Shown: piece by piece, positions 4,590-7,109 of the stretch
How the letters are laid out: the number at the start of each line of letters is the position of its first letter
Numbering within the stretch: the stretch's first letter is position 1
DNA from: an uncultured Blautia sp.
GTDB lineage: Bacteria > Bacillota > Clostridia > Lachnospirales > Lachnospiraceae
Direction: 5' to 3'
NCBI GenBank assembly: GCA_900539525.1
Contig: UQCM01000098.1
Location: 1 to 7,109, forward strand
Length of the DNA: 7,109 nucleotides
Notes under the pieces: generated by a model
The model's database searches: none
Seen by the model: only the letters and a program-made list of their open reading frames with translations
Told to the model about the DNA's origin: nothing
Position numbers and translations under genes: made by a program

Positions 4590-4618
4590 AATATACCATT
4601 GAAAGCAAAAGCTGTCAA
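4590..4618 (-). promoter_or_regulatory. Consensus promoter of the AbiF-type RNA
   Basis: On the minus strand TTGACA (4613-4618) and TATATT (4590-4595) are separated by exactly 17 nt. Transcription should start near 4583. The strength of this promoter compared with the terminator just before abi implies high RNA and low read-through into the toxin gene. Confidence 0.75.
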
Positions 4619-4685
4619 ATGGATTTTCTAGTGGTATTAATAGTTTATGCGTTTTTGTTAGTAGTTATTCTGTTTATGTCGAGAA

Positions 4686-4805
4686 ATGATCAAAGACCGT
4701 GGATATGCGCAGGAATTAAAGGATGATGGTTACGCGACGGTATATCGATATGGAATTGCGTTTTGCGGCAAGGATTGTCTGGTGAAACTGGCAGAGGAAT
4801 CTTAA
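4686..4805 (+). pseudogene. 3' fragment of a second AAA-ATPase/PDDEXK gene
   Basis: An in-frame stretch of 39 codons (beginning MIKDRGYAQELKDDGY) repeats the C-terminus of the gene at 2207-3910, ending at the equivalent TAA. Compared with copy 1 two residues differ (E to K, S to A) and two changes are silent, so it is a diverged paralogue fragment rather than a fresh copy. There is no ribosome binding site, and the whole ATPase domain is missing. Confidence 0.8.
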
Positions 4806-4857
4806 GCCGCCATCCCTGCAGTATGTAACTGCCGGGATGGCGGCTTAATCTATTTTT
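4688..4857 (+). repeat. 170-bp direct repeat, copy 2
   Basis: Gapless partner of 3793-3962. It ends only 8 bp before the stop codon of the convergent antiporter gene. Together the two copies bracket the 725-bp abi/insertion-element block. Confidence 0.9.
4803..4857 (+). terminator. Second copy of the AAA gene terminator
   Basis: TAAGCCGCCATCCC (4803-4816) pairs perfectly with 4834-4847, then GCAG/CTGC around TATGTAA, followed by TATTTTT (4851-4857). On the plus strand it is a strong terminator. On the minus strand it lies just after the antiporter stop and may terminate that gene too, though its minus-side T tract is poor. Confidence 0.8.
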
Positions 4858-4865
4858 AGAGGGGA

Positions 4866-6194
4866 CTATCTTCCTGCCTTCTGCACAGCCTCCACCGGCA
4901 TGACGTTCTCGATCGCCTCGCTGGAGATGGATGGCTGATAATCCGCATCGCCGCTGCCGGTTCCGGTATGCTCCTTAAACATGAGCTTCAGGAAGATCGG
5001 GCAGAGGATGGAGCTGATCACGATCAGGAAAATGGTGGCTACCAGCGGGTCGATCCCTGCCAGCTTCCCGTCCTGATAGTAGATCAGGGACTGTCCGGTG
5101 GCATACACAGCCAGTGCCACCTCTCCCCGGGCGATCATACCGCAGCCCACCGTCAGGGATTCCTGCGGGGAATACCGGAAGGCTCTGGCAACTCCGCTGC
5201 AGCCTGCGATCTTTCCGATGATTCCAAGAACTACAAATACCAGTGCAAAGACCAGACCTGCAGCCGTAAAATGGCTGAAATCAGCACTGATACCGATATG
5301 TGCAAAGAACATCGGCGTAAAGATCATGTACCCGCTGACGATGACCTTCCTGTCCACAAAAGAAGTATCCTTCAGTCCGCTGAGCATCAGACCGGCCATA
5401 TAAGCACCTGTGATGGCTGCGATGTCAAAGACCTCTTCGGCAAAATATGCATACAGAAAACACATGGCGAAGGCGAAGATGCTGGTTCGTCTCTTGTGTG
5501 GGTATGTCTGGATCAGCCAGTGGAACAGACGGCGAAGCAAAAGGCCTGCGACAATGCTGCAGAAGAAAAATACCACAGCCTTGATCAGCGTCATACCGAT
5601 GCTGCCGCCTCCGTTGATACCGGTGATAATACTCAGGAGAATGATGCCCAGTACGTCATCGATGATGGCGGCACCCAGGATCGTAGTTCCCACGCTGGAA
5701 TTCAGCTTGCCAAGCTCACGCAGCGTCTCTACTGTGATTCCCACGCTGGTAGCGGAGAGGATCGTGCCCACAAACAGGGCGTTCATCAGCTTTCCTGTGT
5801 TGGCCGCTTCGCCGGGTCCGCCCATGAACATCAGCGCACCCAGCGCGCCCAGGATGACAGGGACGAAAACACCGGCGACGGCGATCGCCGTGGCAGCACC
5901 GCCGATTCGTTTCAGCTCCTTAAAATCCGTTTCCAGTCCGCTGGAGAACAGGATAAAGATCACACCGATCTGTGAGAAGCTGTCCAGGACGTTCATTTCT
6001 GCTTCGGTGGGATTGATCAGACCGGAGAATCCGAGCCCCAGGCGGCTAAACAGTGCAGGGCCGATCAGCAGGCCGGCAAGAATCATTCCCACAACCTGGG
6101 GAAGTCCGATCCTGCGCGTCAGCATGCCCAGAAGCTTGGTGGCGAGCAGGATGATTGCACAGTAGTACACAATTTTCATAACATCAAATTCCAT
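4866..6194 (-). CDS. CPA2-family Na+/H+ (cation:proton) antiporter
   Basis: A 442-residue integral membrane protein of the monovalent cation:proton antiporter-2 family (NapA/KefB type). It is hydrophobic from residue 5 to about 405, consistent with 12-13 membrane segments. The discontinuous helix shows LSATSVGIT (146-154), followed by the ion-binding pair D179-D180 in AAIIDDVLGI. A DD pair is the mark of electrogenic exchangers. GMIARGEVAL (352-361) is the conserved arginine/glutamate helix, and TPMFFAHIGIS (293-303) is the late core helix. There is no C-terminal TrkA-N/RCK domain, only a short polar tail (407-442), so it resembles NapA more than KefC. AGGAGG stands 7 nt before this ATG; the internal M6 lacks one. 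It is divergent from the MerR-type gene, with 174 bp between starts. It likely maintains cytoplasmic pH and Na+ balance. Confidence 0.9.
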   Translation of the reverse strand: MEFDVMKIVYYCAIILLATKLLGMLTRRIGLPQVVGMILAGLLIGPALFSRLGLGFSGLINPTEAEMNVLDSFSQIGVIFILFSSGLETDFKELKRIGGAATAIAVAGVFVPVILGALGALMFMGGPGEAANTGKLMNALFVGTILSATSVGITVETLRELGKLNSSVGTTILGAAIIDDVLGIILLSIITGINGGGSIGMTLIKAVVFFFCSIVAGLLLRRLFHWLIQTYPHKRRTSIFAFAMCFLYAYFAEEVFDIAAITGAYMAGLMLSGLKDTSFVDRKVIVSGYMIFTPMFFAHIGISADFSHFTAAGLVFALVFVVLGIIGKIAGCSGVARAFRYSPQESLTVGCGMIARGEVALAVYATGQSLIYYQDGKLAGIDPLVATIFLIVISSILCPIFLKLMFKEHTGTGSGDADYQPSISSEAIENVMPVEAVQKAGR

Positions 6195-6249
6195 TTTGAC
6201 GCCTCCTCTGAATAGTTACAATATTTAAAACATCTGAAAACCAGACCCT

Positions 6250-6278
6250 ATTATATAGCCCTTTTTTCAGGAAGTCAA
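6250..6278 (-). promoter_or_regulatory. Promoter of the antiporter gene
   Basis: On the minus strand TTGACT (6273-6278) and TATAAT (6250-6255) are spaced by 17 nt. This would give a leader of about 50 nt. It is a near-consensus housekeeping promoter. Confidence 0.7.
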
Positions 6279-6323
6279 TAAACAGCGAGAGCTGTCAAAA
6301 CTTGCGATATTTTTAACGTCCTC

Positions 6324-6346
6324 TCACAATAAAAGTGTGATATACT
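6324..6346 (+). promoter_or_regulatory. Extended -10 promoter and dyad before the MerR-type gene
   Basis: TGA-TATACT (6338-6346) is an extended -10 element 23 bp before the ATG at 6369. No good -35 is present. A small dyad TCACA (6324-6328) / TGTGA (6336-6340) sits just upstream and overlaps the TG, a position compatible with autoregulation, but the dyad is short and may be chance. Confidence 0.4.
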
Positions 6347-6368
6347 TTCAGCGTAAGGAGGGGAGCCA

Positions 6369-7031
6369 ATGAGTGAAACCAGGTATATGATTTCCGACAC
6401 AGCTAAAAAAGTGGATGTGGAAGCTCATGTGCTCCGGTACTGGGAAGAGGAATTGGAGATCGGAATTTCGAGAACAGAGCTGGGGCACCGTTACTATACC
6501 GAGGAGGATATCAGGTTATTCCGTAAGATCAAAGAACTAAAGGAACGGGGGCTTCAGCTGAGGGCGATCAAGCTGCTGATTCCCGAATTAAAGAAGCAGG
6601 ATATGGAAGAAGACGCACGGGAAACGGTGCCGGAAGCTACAGAAACAGCGGAAGAGGCGGATACGCTGAAAGCGGAAGAGGAGTGCAGGATGACCGGAGA
6701 ACTGCAGCGAAGTGAGGATGTTTCTGCGGAAACGCTTCCCGCGGTGGGGCCGGATCCGGACAAGCTGAAGCAGTTTGAGAGCATTGTGACAGGAATCTTT
6801 AAGCAGGTGATCCAGGAAAACAATGCTGAGCTGGAGGGAAGGATCACGGACAGTCTGGTAAAAGAGGTCAATCTGCTGCTGCAGGTCAGAGAGGAACGGC
6901 AGGAGGAGCGCTTCCGCCGTCTGGATGAGACGATCCGGGCATACCAGAAGAACCGTCAGCTGGTGGCTGCTGCAAAGGAACCGGACGGGGGAAGGAAAAG
7001 AAGGTTCCGCTTCTTTGGAGGTTCGATGTAA
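6369..7031 (+). CDS. MerR-type DNA-binding protein with coiled-coil tail
   Basis: A 220-residue protein. Residues 7-71 form a MerR winged helix: ISDTAKKVDVEAHVLRYWEEE, then GHRYYTEEDIRLFRKIKEL. Canonical MerR has a Y/F-R-x-W helix and RxY wing of this kind. There are no effector-domain cysteines. The middle (about 78-125) is acidic and low in complexity. Residues 131-200 are predicted as long charged helices (LEGRITDSLVKEV, EERQEERFRRLDETIRAYQK), and the end is basic (RKRRFRFF, 209-216). MerR head plus coiled coil recalls RacA-like chromosome-binding proteins and plasmid proteins with a DUF3967-like tail, more than metal- or drug-responsive MerR regulators. AAGGAGG lies 7 nt before the start. 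Divergence from the antiporter gene allows, but does not show, a regulatory link. Confidence 0.75.
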   Translation: MSETRYMISDTAKKVDVEAHVLRYWEEELEIGISRTELGHRYYTEEDIRLFRKIKELKERGLQLRAIKLLIPELKKQDMEEDARETVPEATETAEEADTLKAEEECRMTGELQRSEDVSAETLPAVGPDPDKLKQFESIVTGIFKQVIQENNAELEGRITDSLVKEVNLLLQVREERQEERFRRLDETIRAYQKNRQLVAAAKEPDGGRKRRFRFFGGSM

Positions 7032-7053
7032 AAGAAGACATGCCTCAGAGACA

Positions 7054-7109
7054 TACATGAGCAAAAGGAAAGCCTCGCAGAGGCGATTTTGTGAATGGAC
7101 TCTGAACTG
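7054..7109 (+). repeat. 54-nt dispersed repeat, copy B (cut by window end)
   Basis: It matches 1426-1479 at 51 of 54 positions and begins about 20 bp after the MerR-type gene's stop. It contains ATG (7057-7059), the start of the conserved small frame MSKRKASQRRFCEWTLN, again overlapped by an upstream TGA in an ATGA arrangement (upstream mini-frame MPQRHT from 7040). The terminal motif reads TCTGAACTG at the window edge, so it may differ from the TCTGAACAG form. Confidence 0.85.
7072..7090 (+). terminator. Short hairpin with T tract, weak terminator
   Basis: GCCTC (7072-7076) pairs with GAGGC (7080-7084) around GCA, followed by GATTTT (7085-7090). It is the only hairpin-plus-T structure after the MerR-type gene, but the 5-bp stem is short. 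The same structure occurs in the repeat at 1444-1460, so it belongs to the repeat rather than to the gene. Confidence 0.4.

Noticed and set aside
4968..6165. Long plus-strand ORFs opposite the antiporter
   Set aside because: Antisense shadows with abnormal composition (runs rich in Asp, Gln, Arg, Pro or Ser); the minus-strand frame is a clear transporter.

Overview
The window looks like a chromosomal segment of a low-to-medium GC Gram-positive anaerobe, most likely a member of the Lachnospiraceae or a related Clostridia. The basis is strong AGGAGG-type ribosome binding sites about 7 nt from ATG starts, sigma-A-like promoters with 17-nt spacers, an AAA-ATPase/PD-(D/E)XK protein of a type abundant in gut Clostridia and Bacteroides, and an Abi_2 gene with an upstream small RNA. 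This placement is inference from style and gene families; no marker gene is present.

Layout. At 1-114 there are two strong hairpins. At 115-1278 (minus) lies a threonine-synthase-like PLP enzyme. At 1299-1485 a 187-bp MITE-like repeat with 13-bp perfect terminal inverted repeats sits directly upstream of that gene; further pieces of the same repeat family lie at 2106-2134 and 7054-7109. Positions 1486-2105 hold no convincing gene, only hairpins and a weak 37-codon ORF. At 2207-3910 (plus) is an AAA-ATPase with a C-terminal PD-(D/E)XK nuclease-like domain, followed by a strong terminator. Positions 3963-4687 are a graveyard of accessory DNA: an internally deleted IS200/IS605-type element (about 4027-4346) has cut off an Abi_2 family gene (minus, start at 4491) after about 48 codons. 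The small RNA that normally precedes AbiF-type genes (about 4516-4583, minus) remains complete with its promoter and terminator. This block is bracketed by a 170-bp direct duplication of the AAA gene's 3' end plus terminator (3793-3962 and 4688-4857). At 4866-6194 (minus) is a CPA2-type Na+/H+ antiporter, divergently transcribed from a MerR-type DNA-binding protein with a charged coiled-coil tail (6369-7031, plus).

The three full housekeeping or accessory genes (PLP enzyme, antiporter, MerR protein) do not form an obvious pathway. The interest lies in the accessory region: an orphan AbiF-like RNA left after its toxin gene was broken, a TnpB-element derivative that has kept both end hairpins, a LexA-box-like promoter and a chain of hairpins resembling an omega-RNA scaffold whose guide position falls in the abi gene, and a dispersed repeat family that carries short conserved reading frames.
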